A DNA stretch of 64,000 nt. It comes from Vibrio diabolicus. GTDB lineage: Bacteria > Pseudomonadota > Gammaproteobacteria > Enterobacterales > Vibrionaceae. The notes under the pieces were generated by a model. It worked only from the letters and a program-made list of their open reading frames with translations. It searched no databases and was not told the origin of the DNA. Below are positions 45,216 to 53,780 of the stretch, piece after piece. Location: the NCBI GenBank assembly GCA_001048675.1, contig CCKK01000023.1, positions 248,001-312,000 on the forward strand, given 5' to 3'. Position 1 is the stretch's first letter. Each line of letters begins with the position of its first letter. The translations under genes were made by a program, and so were the position numbers.

Positions 45216-46037
45216 ATGTCTCAGGGATATATTGAATTTCCCAATATTGATCCGGTTTTAATCTCTATTGGTCCTGTTTCGGTTCGTTGGTACGGTTTGA
45301 TGTACCTTGTGGGCTTTATGTTCGCCCTATGGTTGGCGAACCGACGTGCGGATAAGCCGGGAAGTGGTTGGACACGAGAACAGGTTTCTGATTTGTTGTT
45401 CGCAGGCTTCCTTGGCGTGGTGATTGGTGGTCGTGTAGGCTACGTGCTTTTCTACAATTTTGAGCTCTTCTTGGCTGACCCTTTGTATCTGTTTAAAGTG
45501 TGGACCGGTGGTATGTCTTTCCACGGGGGCTTACTGGGTGTTATTACCGCGATGTTCTGGTATGCACACAAAAACGGGCGAACTTTCTTCGGTGTTGCTG
45601 ACTTTATCGCGCCGCTTGTGCCATTTGGTTTGGGTATGGGGCGTTTAGGTAACTTCATGAACAGCGAATTGTGGGGCCGAGTAACAGATGTACCTTGGGC
45701 GATCGTTTTCCCAAATGGCGGTCCACTGCCACGTCATCCATCGCAGCTTTATGAAATGGCGCTTGAAGGTATCGTACTTTTCTTCATCTTGAATTGGTTC
45801 ATCAAGAAACCTCGTCCTTTAGGTTCTGTTTCAGGGCTATTTTTAGCTGGATATGGTACATTCCGCTTCCTAGTTGAGTACGTGCGCGAACCAGACGCTC
45901 ATTTGGGTTTATTCGGTGGCTTTATTTCCATGGGACAGATTCTATCCCTGCCAATGGTGGTTATCGGTGTCCTAATGATGGTTTGGGCATACAAACGTGG
46001 TTATTACAAAGACGAGTTACAACAAAAGACGAAGTAA
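45216..46037 (+). CDS. lgt: prolipoprotein diacylglyceryl transferase
   Basis: Inner membrane enzyme of 273 residues that transfers diacylglycerol from phosphatidylglycerol to the lipobox cysteine of prolipoproteins. About seven membrane segments. The signature region VPFGLGMGRLGNFMNSELWGR and the essential HGGLLG histidine are intact. Together with lspA further on it completes early lipoprotein maturation. thyA follows by nine bases, as in E. coli. Confidence 0.96.
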   Translation: MSQGYIEFPNIDPVLISIGPVSVRWYGLMYLVGFMFALWLANRRADKPGSGWTREQVSDLLFAGFLGVVIGGRVGYVLFYNFELFLADPLYLFKVWTGGMSFHGGLLGVITAMFWYAHKNGRTFFGVADFIAPLVPFGLGMGRLGNFMNSELWGRVTDVPWAIVFPNGGPLPRHPSQLYEMALEGIVLFFILNWFIKKPRPLGSVSGLFLAGYGTFRFLVEYVREPDAHLGLFGGFISMGQILSLPMVVIGVLMMVWAYKRGYYKDELQQKTK

Positions 46038-46046
46038 GGTATTGGT

Positions 46047-46898
46047 GTGAAACAGTATTTAGATTTGTGTCAACGCATCGTTGACCAAGGTGTTTGGGTT
46101 GAAAATGAGCGTACAGGCAAGCGCTGCCTGACCGTAATCAACGCGGATTTAACCTACGATGTTGCGAACAATCAATTTCCGTTGGTAACCACACGTAAAA
46201 GTTTTTGGAAAGCGGCCGTTGCAGAGCTACTAGGGTACATTCGTGGTTACGATAATGCGGAAGATTTTCGTAAGCTGGGCACGAAAACCTGGGATGCCAA
46301 TGCCAACCTAAATGATGCTTGGTTAAATAACCCATACCGTAAAGGTGAAGACGACATGGGCCGTGTCTACGGTGTCCAAGGGCGCGCATGGGCGAAGCCT
46401 GATGGCGGGCATGTTGACCAATTACGCAAGATAGTGGATGACTTAACGCGTGGTGTTGATGATCGCGGTGAAATCTTGAACTTCTACAACCCGGGTGAAT
46501 TCCACATGGGGTGCTTGCGTCCTTGCATGTATAGCCACCATTTTTCATTGCTGGATGATACGCTATACCTGAACAGTACTCAGCGTTCGTGTGATGTACC
46601 GCTTGGCTTAAACTTCAATATGGTTCAAGTTTACGTGTTCTTGGCGATCATGGCGCAAATCACGGGCAAGAAACCTGGTCAGGCATTTCATAAGATTGTG
46701 AATGCGCACATTTATGAAGATCAGCTTGAACTGATGCGTGATGTTCAGTTGAAACGTGAACCATTAAAAGCGCCGACGTTCCACATCAATCCAGAGATTA
46801 AGTCTCTAGAAGATCTGGAAACATGGGTCACACTGGATGATTTTTGGGTTGAAGGATACGAGCATCACGACCCTATTCGTTACCCATTCTCAGTGTAA
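46047..46898 (+). CDS. thyA: thymidylate synthase
   Basis: dTMP-forming enzyme of 283 residues using methylene-tetrahydrofolate. The catalytic cysteine is in LRPCMYSHHFSLL, the phosphate-binding QRSCDVPLGLNFN is intact, and RSCDVPLG is diagnostic. The length has a few insertions compared with the 264-residue E. coli enzyme. The start is GTG 46047 with AAGG upstream. It is translationally close to lgt. Confidence 0.96.
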   Translation: MKQYLDLCQRIVDQGVWVENERTGKRCLTVINADLTYDVANNQFPLVTTRKSFWKAAVAELLGYIRGYDNAEDFRKLGTKTWDANANLNDAWLNNPYRKGEDDMGRVYGVQGRAWAKPDGGHVDQLRKIVDDLTRGVDDRGEILNFYNPGEFHMGCLRPCMYSHHFSLLDDTLYLNSTQRSCDVPLGLNFNMVQVYVFLAIMAQITGKKPGQAFHKIVNAHIYEDQLELMRDVQLKREPLKAPTFHINPEIKSLEDLETWVTLDDFWVEGYEHHDPIRYPFSV

Positions 46899-46921
46899 CC
46901 AGTATTGTTCTTCAAGATATG

Positions 46922-46947
46922 AAAAAAGCTCCGAATGGAGCTTTTTT
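46922..46947. terminator. thyA terminator
   Basis: AAAAAAGCTCC / GGAGCTTTTTT with loop GAAT. It is bidirectional and also lies beyond the end of the convergent DUF1704 gene. Confidence 0.92.
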
Positions 46948-46969
46948 GCTTTTTCGTACTTTGAAGATA

Positions 46970-48112
46970 TTACTTGAGTGCACTGACAATATAGCGGTGA
47001 ATAGGGTTGGTCTGCATCGGTGCAGACAGTGCCGGGCTAATAAACTTGGGTTGGGTGAATATTTGTTTGCTCACTAATGAGCGGATAAGCTCAAAATACT
47101 TCAGTTCTGTTTTCCCACATAGCAACAATGAAAAGTCATTGCCCAGTTTATCGTAGGCATTGAGCACCTCTCGGAACCCTCTGAGGTACAAGTAATCCTT
47201 CGTCAAACCGCCTCCTCGATACACACGAGCAGTCGTTGTAAATGCTTGAAGGTCAGACGTTTTATACTGTTCTTTTAATAGCATGAACGTATGGCGGAAA
47301 TCGCGATCCTTGATCATCGACTCTACCGCCAGGACTCGTAAGGCTAAGGTTCTTAGGCGTTTGATACTGAAATGTCCTGACAGATATTCACACAATATAG
47401 CCAGCCCTTCTTGGGTGTTTGTATTAGCTGGGCACCCTAAGCTCAGGACCTTTAGCGGTTGTTGACGACCGTTAAGCGTAGTAAGAAGGTGTACACCCAT
47501 TTCATGATGTGCGAGAGCCTCTAACTCATCGGTCGTGATGTATGCTGCGTGGTTAATTTTGACTCGAGACCCCGAAACGAGTGCGTTTGCTAACATCCCA
47601 TCCAACACCTGTATTTCACACTCATATCCATTACGTTGAGCAAAGTTTTGCATGAAGTGTGCTATCGCGCGGCTATCATGCTGCGGTTTGCTCTCTTCTT
47701 CCGTGGGAAGGTGTAAAATGAAATGGGCGTTGGCAATATCTTTGGCGCTCGGCTCTCCGTAATAGCGCAAGGAGTTATAAAGAAACTCTTGTGTACCGAT
47801 AGTATTCACTTGATCCAATTTATCTGCGTAAGACTGAATCACATCCGCGTACAGCTTTTGTAATTGGGTGTCTTGAATATTTTCTAAAGGCAGTTCATAC
47901 AGACGTCGCTTTGCGCTGTGAGTATCTAGATTGGTGGTTGAGTATTGGAAGTTAGGCTCTTGAGAGTATTTGTTCTTAATAAAGCGCTCTCTTTCCTGAG
48001 CATAATTGAGAGGATTCACGCTACTGAGGATATCAATATCAGCAACCAGTTGAGTTAGGTTTTCGTCTATTGCGAGTAGCTGATCAGAAATAGTGCCATT
48101 AAGCTGCGTCAT
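46970..48112 (-). CDS. DUF1704 metallopeptidase-like protein
   Basis: A 380-residue protein of the DUF1704 family, sometimes called flavohemoglobin expression-modulating QEGLA-motif protein. The motif HHEMGVHLL gives an HExxxH zinc site, followed by NTQEGLAILCEYL, where the Glu would be the third ligand. The same fold includes the eukaryotic tyrosine carboxypeptidase MATCAP, so a peptidase activity is a reasonable guess, but the bacterial substrate is unknown. No signal peptide. It is convergent with thyA and same-strand with nptA, whose terminator separates them. Confidence 0.8.
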   Translation of the reverse strand: MTQLNGTISDQLLAIDENLTQLVADIDILSSVNPLNYAQERERFIKNKYSQEPNFQYSTTNLDTHSAKRRLYELPLENIQDTQLQKLYADVIQSYADKLDQVNTIGTQEFLYNSLRYYGEPSAKDIANAHFILHLPTEEESKPQHDSRAIAHFMQNFAQRNGYECEIQVLDGMLANALVSGSRVKINHAAYITTDELEALAHHEMGVHLLTTLNGRQQPLKVLSLGCPANTNTQEGLAILCEYLSGHFSIKRLRTLALRVLAVESMIKDRDFRHTFMLLKEQYKTSDLQAFTTTARVYRGGGLTKDYLYLRGFREVLNAYDKLGNDFSLLLCGKTELKYFELIRSLVSKQIFTQPKFISPALSAPMQTNPIHRYIVSALK

Positions 48113-48203
48113 GTTGTCGACTCCAAATGAGGTAGCCCAGCATAAGTATGCTGGTATGGCTCAAATTATCACCAGACAACGAATTTGAACAGCGTCATTA
48201 ACG

Positions 48204-48230
48204 CAAAAAAGGCCCCACAATGTGGAGCCT
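48204..48230 (-). terminator. nptA terminator
   Basis: Read on the minus strand: AGGCtCCACA / TGTGGgGCCT followed by T6, with one internal mismatch, just beyond the nptA stop. Confidence 0.8.
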
Positions 48231-48260
48231 AAACAATAAGCGATGGTATGTAAGTTATTG

Positions 48261-49409
48261 TTATGTCGTTAGGGCTAAGATCGCGCCTGGTAAAATAACG
48301 AATACAGACATTAGGTAGCCACCGACAACAGCTTTGTTCTTGATAGCCATTTCAGAAATCATCTCAGCGCCTTTCACTGGAATTTCACGTAGGAACGGAA
48401 TACCAAAGATAAACAGCGTTGCCATGATATTAAATACTAGGTGTACCAGAGCGATTTGAAGCGCGAATACCGCAAACTCACCCGATACGGCTGTTGCTGC
48501 TAGTAGCGCCGTAATACAAGTACCAATGTTTGCACCTAGCGTGAATGGGTAAATATCACGAACTTTAAGAACGCCTGTACCCACAAGTGGAACCATCAAG
48601 CTAGTTGTTGTTGATGAAGATTGTACCAACACAGTCACGATTGAACCCGATACAATACCGTGAATAGGGCCACGACCAATCGCGTTTTTCAAAATTTCAC
48701 GTGCGCGGCCAACCATTAGGCTCTTCATTAGCTTACCCATTACCGTAATTGCAACGAAGATTGTCGCAATACCCAAAACGATAAGCATGATGCCACCAAC
48801 AGTATCACCGAATGTTGAAAGTGGCTCTTTAATTGCACCCACAACTGGTTTTGTTATTGGCTTAATGAAGTTGAAGCCTTTAATGCTCATATCGCCAGTA
48901 GCAAGTAGTGGAGAAACAAGCCAATGAGAAACTTTCTCTAAAATGCCGAACATCATTTCCAACGGAAGGAAAATAGCAACAGCAAGTAAGTTGAAGAAGT
49001 CGTGAATAGTTGCGCTTGCAAATGCACGTTTGAACTCTTCTTTACAACGTACGTGACCAAGAGAAACAAGCGTATTGGTCACTGTGGTACCAATATTGGC
49101 ACCCATCACCATCGGAATCGCGGTTTCTACTGGTAAGCCACCTGCAACTAAACCTACAATAATAGACGTTACAGTACTTGAGGACTGAATTAAGGCTGTT
49201 GCCACCAAGCCGATCATTAGACCCGCAACAGGGTGAGCGGCAAACTCAAATAGCACCTTAGCTTGATCGCCAGTTGCCCATTTGAAGCCACTACCAACCA
49301 TAGATACTGCTAGAAGAAGCAGATACAACATGAATGCCAAGTTAGCCCAGCGTAACCAACGAGCAGTGCTCGAAATTGGCGCCACTGTTGAAGTAGCTTG
49401 GTTCATCAT
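48261..49409 (-). CDS. nptA: sodium-dependent phosphate transporter NptA
   Basis: Na/Pi cotransporter of 382 residues with the two QSSS repeats that mark the family: ALIQSSSTVTSIIVG and VLVQSSSTTTSLMVP, each followed by GANIGT. About eight membrane helices. V. cholerae NptA has the same length and the same place beside nhaR. It imports inorganic phosphate, working best at alkaline pH in V. cholerae. GGAGAAAATT precedes the ATG. I do not see a convincing Pho box upstream. Confidence 0.93.
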   Translation of the reverse strand: MMNQATSTVAPISSTARWLRWANLAFMLYLLLLAVSMVGSGFKWATGDQAKVLFEFAAHPVAGLMIGLVATALIQSSSTVTSIIVGLVAGGLPVETAIPMVMGANIGTTVTNTLVSLGHVRCKEEFKRAFASATIHDFFNLLAVAIFLPLEMMFGILEKVSHWLVSPLLATGDMSIKGFNFIKPITKPVVGAIKEPLSTFGDTVGGIMLIVLGIATIFVAITVMGKLMKSLMVGRAREILKNAIGRGPIHGIVSGSIVTVLVQSSSTTTSLMVPLVGTGVLKVRDIYPFTLGANIGTCITALLAATAVSGEFAVFALQIALVHLVFNIMATLFIFGIPFLREIPVKGAEMISEMAIKNKAVVGGYLMSVFVILPGAILALTT

Positions 49410-49792
49410 AATTTTCTCCGTTGACCTTTCAGTTCATTTTTCGGTCTGTAGTTGAAACTGCGGGCGATGTTAGAGAACAAATATTTCAGTAATATTACAG
49501 ATTTCTTGCTGTGAGTAATTTTTATTGTTCTTTTTGATAGTGGTGTGAGTAGGGAAAAATGAAGGTTTTTAACTGTTTGAATTTAATGAATAAATTTGGC
49601 TTTCGTTTTGTGTGGTTATTGCGTTTTCTTTAGAAAGAAAATGCGCCTCAGTTCAACTTTTATGACAGTATTAATTTTATATATTCGGTAAAACTTATGT
49701 TTTTGTAATGTATTGTATGGTTTTGTCGAGTTTATTGTTTGTCTCTGTCACATTTGGTATAAAAAGCATCACTTTCTTTTCGGGACTTGATC
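49410..49792. other. nptA-nhaR divergent region
   Basis: About 380 very AT-rich bases between divergent genes. A perfect palindrome GTAATATTAC lies at 49488-49497, about 80 bases before nptA. No gene, terminator or RNA is visible. Confidence 0.5.
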
Positions 49793-50683
49793 ATGTCACA
49801 TCTAAACTACAACCATCTATATTATTTCTGGATGGTGTGCAAACAGGGCTCTGTAACTAAAGCGGCCGATGCGCTTTTCCTGACACCGCAAACCGTGACA
49901 GGGCAGATTAAAGCGCTTGAAGAACGCATGAAAGGAAAGTTAACCAAACGAAATGGTCGTACAGTTGAGCCAACTGAGTTAGGGCAACTTGTTTTTAAGT
50001 ACGCCGACCGAATGTTTGGTTTGAGTTATGAGATGTTAGATATCGTCAATTACAGTCAGCACTCGAACATTCTGTTTGAAGTTGGCGTAGCCGATGCGTT
50101 ATCTAAGCGCTTGGTCAGTAAAGTACTAATGACGACTGTCCCGGAAGATAACAGTATTCATTTACGCTGTTATGAGTCAACCCACGAATTGCTACTTGAA
50201 CGACTGTCTCAGCACAAGCTGGATATGATCCTCTCGGATTGTCCCGTTGACTCAACTCAAAGCCCTGGCCTTTATAGCAAAAAGCTAGGTGAGAGCAGCA
50301 TGAGCTTTTTCGCCTCTTCTGAAATTGAAAATGTGCGTTTCCCTGAGATTCTGGAACAGAAAAAGCTTTTGATTCCTGCAAGCCGAACAGCAATGGGGCG
50401 TAAGGTTATTCAGTGGTTTGATCGTCAAGGTCTTCAGCCTAATGTGTTGGGAGAATTTGATGATGTCGCGTTGATGAAGGCTTTCGCACGGTACCACGAT
50501 GATGTGATCTTCTTGGCGCCGACCGTATACATGTCGGAGATTGAGGACGACCGAAATCTACAGCTAATTGGTCATGTCGATGGGTTAAAAGAAGAGTACT
50601 ACGTGATTTTTGCGGAACGAATGATCCAACACCCAGCGGTAAAAAATGTTTGTGATGCTGATTTCAGTCAAATGTTTGAGTAA
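49793..50683 (+). CDS. nhaR: LysR-family transcriptional activator NhaR
   Basis: LysR regulator of 296 residues that activates the Na+/H+ antiporter gene nhaA in response to sodium in enteric bacteria. The N-terminal helix-turn-helix is SVTKAADALFLTPQTVTGQIKALEER and the C-terminal substrate-binding domain follows. LNYNHLYYFWMV at the start is typical of NhaR. The ATG at 49793 is preferred to a TTG two codons earlier. nhaA itself is not adjacent. Confidence 0.92.
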   Translation: MSHLNYNHLYYFWMVCKQGSVTKAADALFLTPQTVTGQIKALEERMKGKLTKRNGRTVEPTELGQLVFKYADRMFGLSYEMLDIVNYSQHSNILFEVGVADALSKRLVSKVLMTTVPEDNSIHLRCYESTHELLLERLSQHKLDMILSDCPVDSTQSPGLYSKKLGESSMSFFASSEIENVRFPEILEQKKLLIPASRTAMGRKVIQWFDRQGLQPNVLGEFDDVALMKAFARYHDDVIFLAPTVYMSEIEDDRNLQLIGHVDGLKEEYYVIFAERMIQHPAVKNVCDADFSQMFE

Positions 50684-50971
50684 ACCCGTATCGTTGCGCA
50701 AATAAATAGATTACTATCAATAAAAATATAATTCTAAATAATACCTAAGTAACTCAAGATACTTGTTTTAGTGAGCAAAACTATTAATTATTGATGGCGC
50801 ATCAATTCTCCACTTTGGTGGATAATATTGGTGTATCACTAACAACTAAATTAGAGGTTCTAATAATGAAGACTCTGGAAGTGTATCTTGATTTTCTAGA
50901 TATATAAATCAGTGCAACACAACAAGCTGGCCAGGGTTGGAATAAGTAAGTTGTAGCTAGAGGTCCAACAC
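50684..50971. promoter_or_regulatory. nhaR-hlyU intergenic region with palindrome and partial repeat
   Basis: Contains a half copy of the dispersed repeat (50741-50766). A perfect palindrome ATTGATG-GCG-CATCAAT lies at 50791-50807, about 165 bases upstream of hlyU, an operator candidate. A 13-codon frame at 50867-50908 has GAGG upstream, but I do not call it. Confidence 0.45.
50741..50766. repeat. partial copy of the dispersed inverted-repeat element
   Basis: The sequence ATACCTAAGT..CTCAAGATACTTG matches the left end of the 62825-62925 copy with few changes; the right half is missing. Confidence 0.55.
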
Positions 50972-51274
50972 ATGAATCTACAAGAAATGGAGCAGAACTC
51001 CGCAAAAGCCGTCGTGTTGCTCAAAGCGATGGCAAACGAGAGACGCCTACAAATCCTTTGTATGCTGCATAACCAAGAGCTGTCCGTGGGAGAGCTGTGT
51101 GCAAAGTTAGAGCTAAGCCAGTCGGCATTATCTCAGCATCTTGCTTGGCTTCGCCGTGATGAGCTAGTCACGACAAGGAAAGAAGCACAAACCGTGTACT
51201 ACACATTAAAGAGTGATGAAGTGAAAGCGTTAATAAAAACACTGCATAGTCTTTATTGTGCTGAAAGCGCTTAG
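50972..51274 (+). CDS. hlyU: ArsR/SmtB-family virulence regulator HlyU
   Basis: Winged-helix regulator of 100 residues. It is very close to V. cholerae HlyU over MNLQEMEQNSAKAVVLLKAMANERRLQIL and LSQSALSQHLAWLRRDELV. HlyU relieves H-NS silencing of haemolysin and toxin genes and senses oxidants or sulfide species through two cysteines, here Cys30 and Cys96. An extra Cys43 is present in GELCAKLE. Metal-binding motifs of ArsR or SmtB are absent. GAGG precedes the ATG. The position next to nhaR is the same as in V. cholerae. Confidence 0.92.
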   Translation: MNLQEMEQNSAKAVVLLKAMANERRLQILCMLHNQELSVGELCAKLELSQSALSQHLAWLRRDELVTTRKEAQTVYYTLKSDEVKALIKTLHSLYCAESA

Positions 51275-51482
51275 CGTTAATTACATATACCTAATATATC
51301 GTTCATTTTAGGCTGTGAATCTAACTCGTTGGAATATTTGAGAGTGGCGTTAAACTTTTGATGGTAGAGTTGCTGCGCATCGACCAATTTGCTTTGTTCT
51401 CAAGTGTTTTATTGGTGCTTTCCAGTTTGAGCTTTATAGGGTAAATAAGCAGATGCCTTTGAATAGGCGTGCAAGAAAAAAG

Positions 51483-51507
51483 AAAAGCTGGCATTGCCAG
51501 CTTTTTT
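51483..51507 (+). terminator. terminator downstream of hlyU
   Basis: AAAAGCTGGC / GCCAGCTTTT with a short loop and T tract, about 210 bases after hlyU. Confidence 0.8.
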
Positions 51508-51530
51508 ATTAAGAAAACTTTGTAGATATA

Positions 51531-51557
51531 AAAAAACCGACACAAGGTCGGTTTTTT
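51531..51557. terminator. rpsT terminator
   Basis: AAAAAACCGAC / GTCGGTTTTTT with a five-base loop, just beyond the rpsT stop on the minus strand; symmetrical and bidirectional. Confidence 0.9.
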
Positions 51558-51581
51558 CTTCACTGTAAAATCAGGACTCTA

Positions 51582-51842
51582 TTAAAGAGCTTTGATTTGT
51601 GCAGCGAAACGAGACTTATGGCGAGCTGCTTTATTCTTGTGAATAAGGCCTTTAGTTGCCATGCGGTCTAGGATAGGTGTAACTACAGCGAATGCAGCAG
51701 TTGCAGCTTCTTTGTCGCCTGCTTCAATAGCAGCAACAGTTTTCTTCATGTAAGTACGCATCATTGAGCGACGGCTAGCATTGTGCTGACGACGTTTCTC
51801 AGCTTGGATAGCGCGCTTCTTAGCAGATTTACTATTTGCCAA
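51582..51842 (-). CDS. rpsT: 30S ribosomal protein S20
   Basis: Ribosomal protein S20 of 86 residues (LANSKSAKKRAIQAEKRR...), Lys/Arg/Ala-rich and helical, binding 16S rRNA. The start is TTG at 51842 with GGGAG upstream. E. coli rpsT also starts with UUG, a feature of its translational autoregulation, so the rare start is probably meaningful. An ATG further upstream in the same phase adds five unlikely residues. Confidence 0.96.
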   Translation of the reverse strand: MANSKSAKKRAIQAEKRRQHNASRRSMMRTYMKKTVAAIEAGDKEAATAAFAVVTPILDRMATKGLIHKNKAARHKSRFAAQIKAL

Positions 51843-52147
51843 GGGTCTAACTCCCAAAAACTTAGTTCTGTGACAATTTAAGGGCGAGGAATATCCCTCA
51901 TTTGCGCTTAAATGTCAAATGATTTGTGCAAAAACCGATCTAAGCCAAAACAAATTTTGGTAAGAGAGGTTATCGCGGTTAAGATGGCGGGGATTCTAAC
52001 AGCATTTTTATACCAATGCTAATAATTATCCGCGAAAGGCTCACTTATTCCTTACAACCCGCGGATAGATTTTTGACGTCTATTTACAGCACCTTTCAGA
52101 GAAACAGTATAGGGTTAGCTGTCTTATGGTGATATTCCGAGGTTACA
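51843..52147. other. rpsT-murJ divergent region with a distal inverted repeat
   Basis: About 300 bases holding two divergent promoters. TATCCGCG (52027-52034) and CGCGGATA (52060-52067) form a perfect 8-bp inverted repeat with a 25-base spacer. No gene seen. Confidence 0.45.
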
Positions 52148-53710
52148 GTGAGTAAACGACTACTCAAGTCTGGCATGATCGTCAGTGCTATGACATTTAT
52201 TTCCCGCGTTCTTGGCCTAGTTCGTGATGTTGTAGTGGCAAATTTAATGGGGGCAGGAGCAAGCGCAGACGTCTTTTTCTTCGCCAATAAAATTCCTAAT
52301 TTTTTACGACGTTTGTTTGCTGAAGGGGCTTTTTCCCAAGCGTTTGTACCTGTTTTAACGGAAAGCCATGCTCAAGGCGACATGGATAAAACTCGGGAAC
52401 TGATTGCTAGAGCGGCGGGTACGTTAGGGGTGATAGTCTCTATTGTTACCATTTTAGGTGTCCTAGGCTCCGGCGTGGTCACTGCAGTGTTTGGTTTTGG
52501 TTGGTTCCTTGACTGGATGCATGGTGGCCCGGCTGCAGCAAAGTTTGAGCTTGCTAGCGTGATGCTCAAAATCACCTTTCCCTATTTATGGTTCATTACC
52601 TTCGTCGCTCTATCGGGCGCTATCCTCAATACATTAGGTAAATTTGCTGTCTCCTCCTTTACCCCTGTTTTCCTCAATGTGATGATTATTTTGGCGGCGT
52701 GGTTTATCTCGCCGCAAATGGAAATGCCAGAAATAGGGCTTTCCATTGGTGTTTTCTTAGGTGGTTTGGTCCAGTTCTTATTCCAAATTCCCTTCCTTAT
52801 TAAAGCTGGCGTCATGGTTAAGCCAAAATGGGGCTGGCGCGATCCGGGTGTGGTAAAAATCCGTACTTTGATGATCCCCGCTTTATTTGGTGTATCGGTC
52901 AGTCAGATTAACCTGTTGTTTGATACGTTCATCGCCAGTTTTTTGCAAACCGGTTCGATCAGCTGGCTGTATTACTCAGACCGTTTATTGGAATTTCCTT
53001 TAGGCTTGTTTGGTATTGCGATTGCGACTGTGATTTTACCCGCGCTTTCACGTAAACACGTTGACGCACAAAGTGAAGGCTTCGCGCAAACCATGGATTG
53101 GGGGGTGCGCATGGTGATCTTGCTTGGCCTTCCTGCAATGCTTGGTCTGATGGTACTGGCAAAACCTATGCTGATGGTTCTGTTTATGCGAGGTGAATTT
53201 TCTCCTCAAGACGTACATCAAGCATCATTGTCGCTTTTTGCCTACGCTTCAGGTTTGTTGAACTTCATGCTGATTAAGGTGCTCGCGCCAGGTTATTACT
53301 CACGTCAAGATACTAAAACGCCAGTAAAGTACGGCATCATTGCGATGGTGACCAACATGGTATTTAACGCAATTTTTGCGTACTTTTATGGTTACGTTGG
53401 TTTGGCTATTGCGACGGCACTTTCGGCGTTTGTGAATATGGCATTGCTGTATCGTGGTCTACATATCGCAGGGGTATACCAAATCACCAAACGAACCGTC
53501 TTCTTTATTATACGTTTGGTTATTGCAGGTGCGGCGATGGTGGCTGCGATCTTATGGCAATTGGAAGACATGTCAGTGTGGCTAGATTGGAGCTTTGCTC
53601 ACCGCAGCGGTGTACTAGGAATGTTGATCGGTCTAGGAGCCGTGGTTTACCTAGTGGTTCTATTTTTAACGGGTGCACGCTTAAAAGACCTAAAAGCTGG
53701 GACAGACTAA
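52148..53710 (+). CDS. murJ: lipid II flippase MurJ
   Basis: Inner membrane flippase of 520 residues with about fourteen helices, moving lipid II across the membrane for peptidoglycan synthesis. Family elements include SRVLGLVRDVVVANLMGAG and ADVFFFANKIPNFLRRLFAEGAFSQAFVPVL, with the essential charged residues near the N-terminus. The start is GTG 52148. It leads the murJ-ribF-ileS-lspA-fkpB-ispH series. Confidence 0.96.
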   Translation: MSKRLLKSGMIVSAMTFISRVLGLVRDVVVANLMGAGASADVFFFANKIPNFLRRLFAEGAFSQAFVPVLTESHAQGDMDKTRELIARAAGTLGVIVSIVTILGVLGSGVVTAVFGFGWFLDWMHGGPAAAKFELASVMLKITFPYLWFITFVALSGAILNTLGKFAVSSFTPVFLNVMIILAAWFISPQMEMPEIGLSIGVFLGGLVQFLFQIPFLIKAGVMVKPKWGWRDPGVVKIRTLMIPALFGVSVSQINLLFDTFIASFLQTGSISWLYYSDRLLEFPLGLFGIAIATVILPALSRKHVDAQSEGFAQTMDWGVRMVILLGLPAMLGLMVLAKPMLMVLFMRGEFSPQDVHQASLSLFAYASGLLNFMLIKVLAPGYYSRQDTKTPVKYGIIAMVTNMVFNAIFAYFYGYVGLAIATALSAFVNMALLYRGLHIAGVYQITKRTVFFIIRLVIAGAAMVAAILWQLEDMSVWLDWSFAHRSGVLGMLIGLGAVVYLVVLFLTGARLKDLKAGTD

Positions 53711-53780
53711 GGGTGATTAGTATATAATCCGTCAGTTTCACACAGTGTAAAGTAAAAACAGAGGCAGAAAGCAGTATCCA

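Noticed and set aside
50867..50908. 13-codon frame before hlyU with GAGG upstream
   Set aside because: Too short to judge; no leader-type codon bias and no attenuator nearby.
51321..51563. 80-codon minus-strand frame between hlyU and rpsT
   Set aside because: Covers two terminators and has no recognisable protein features.
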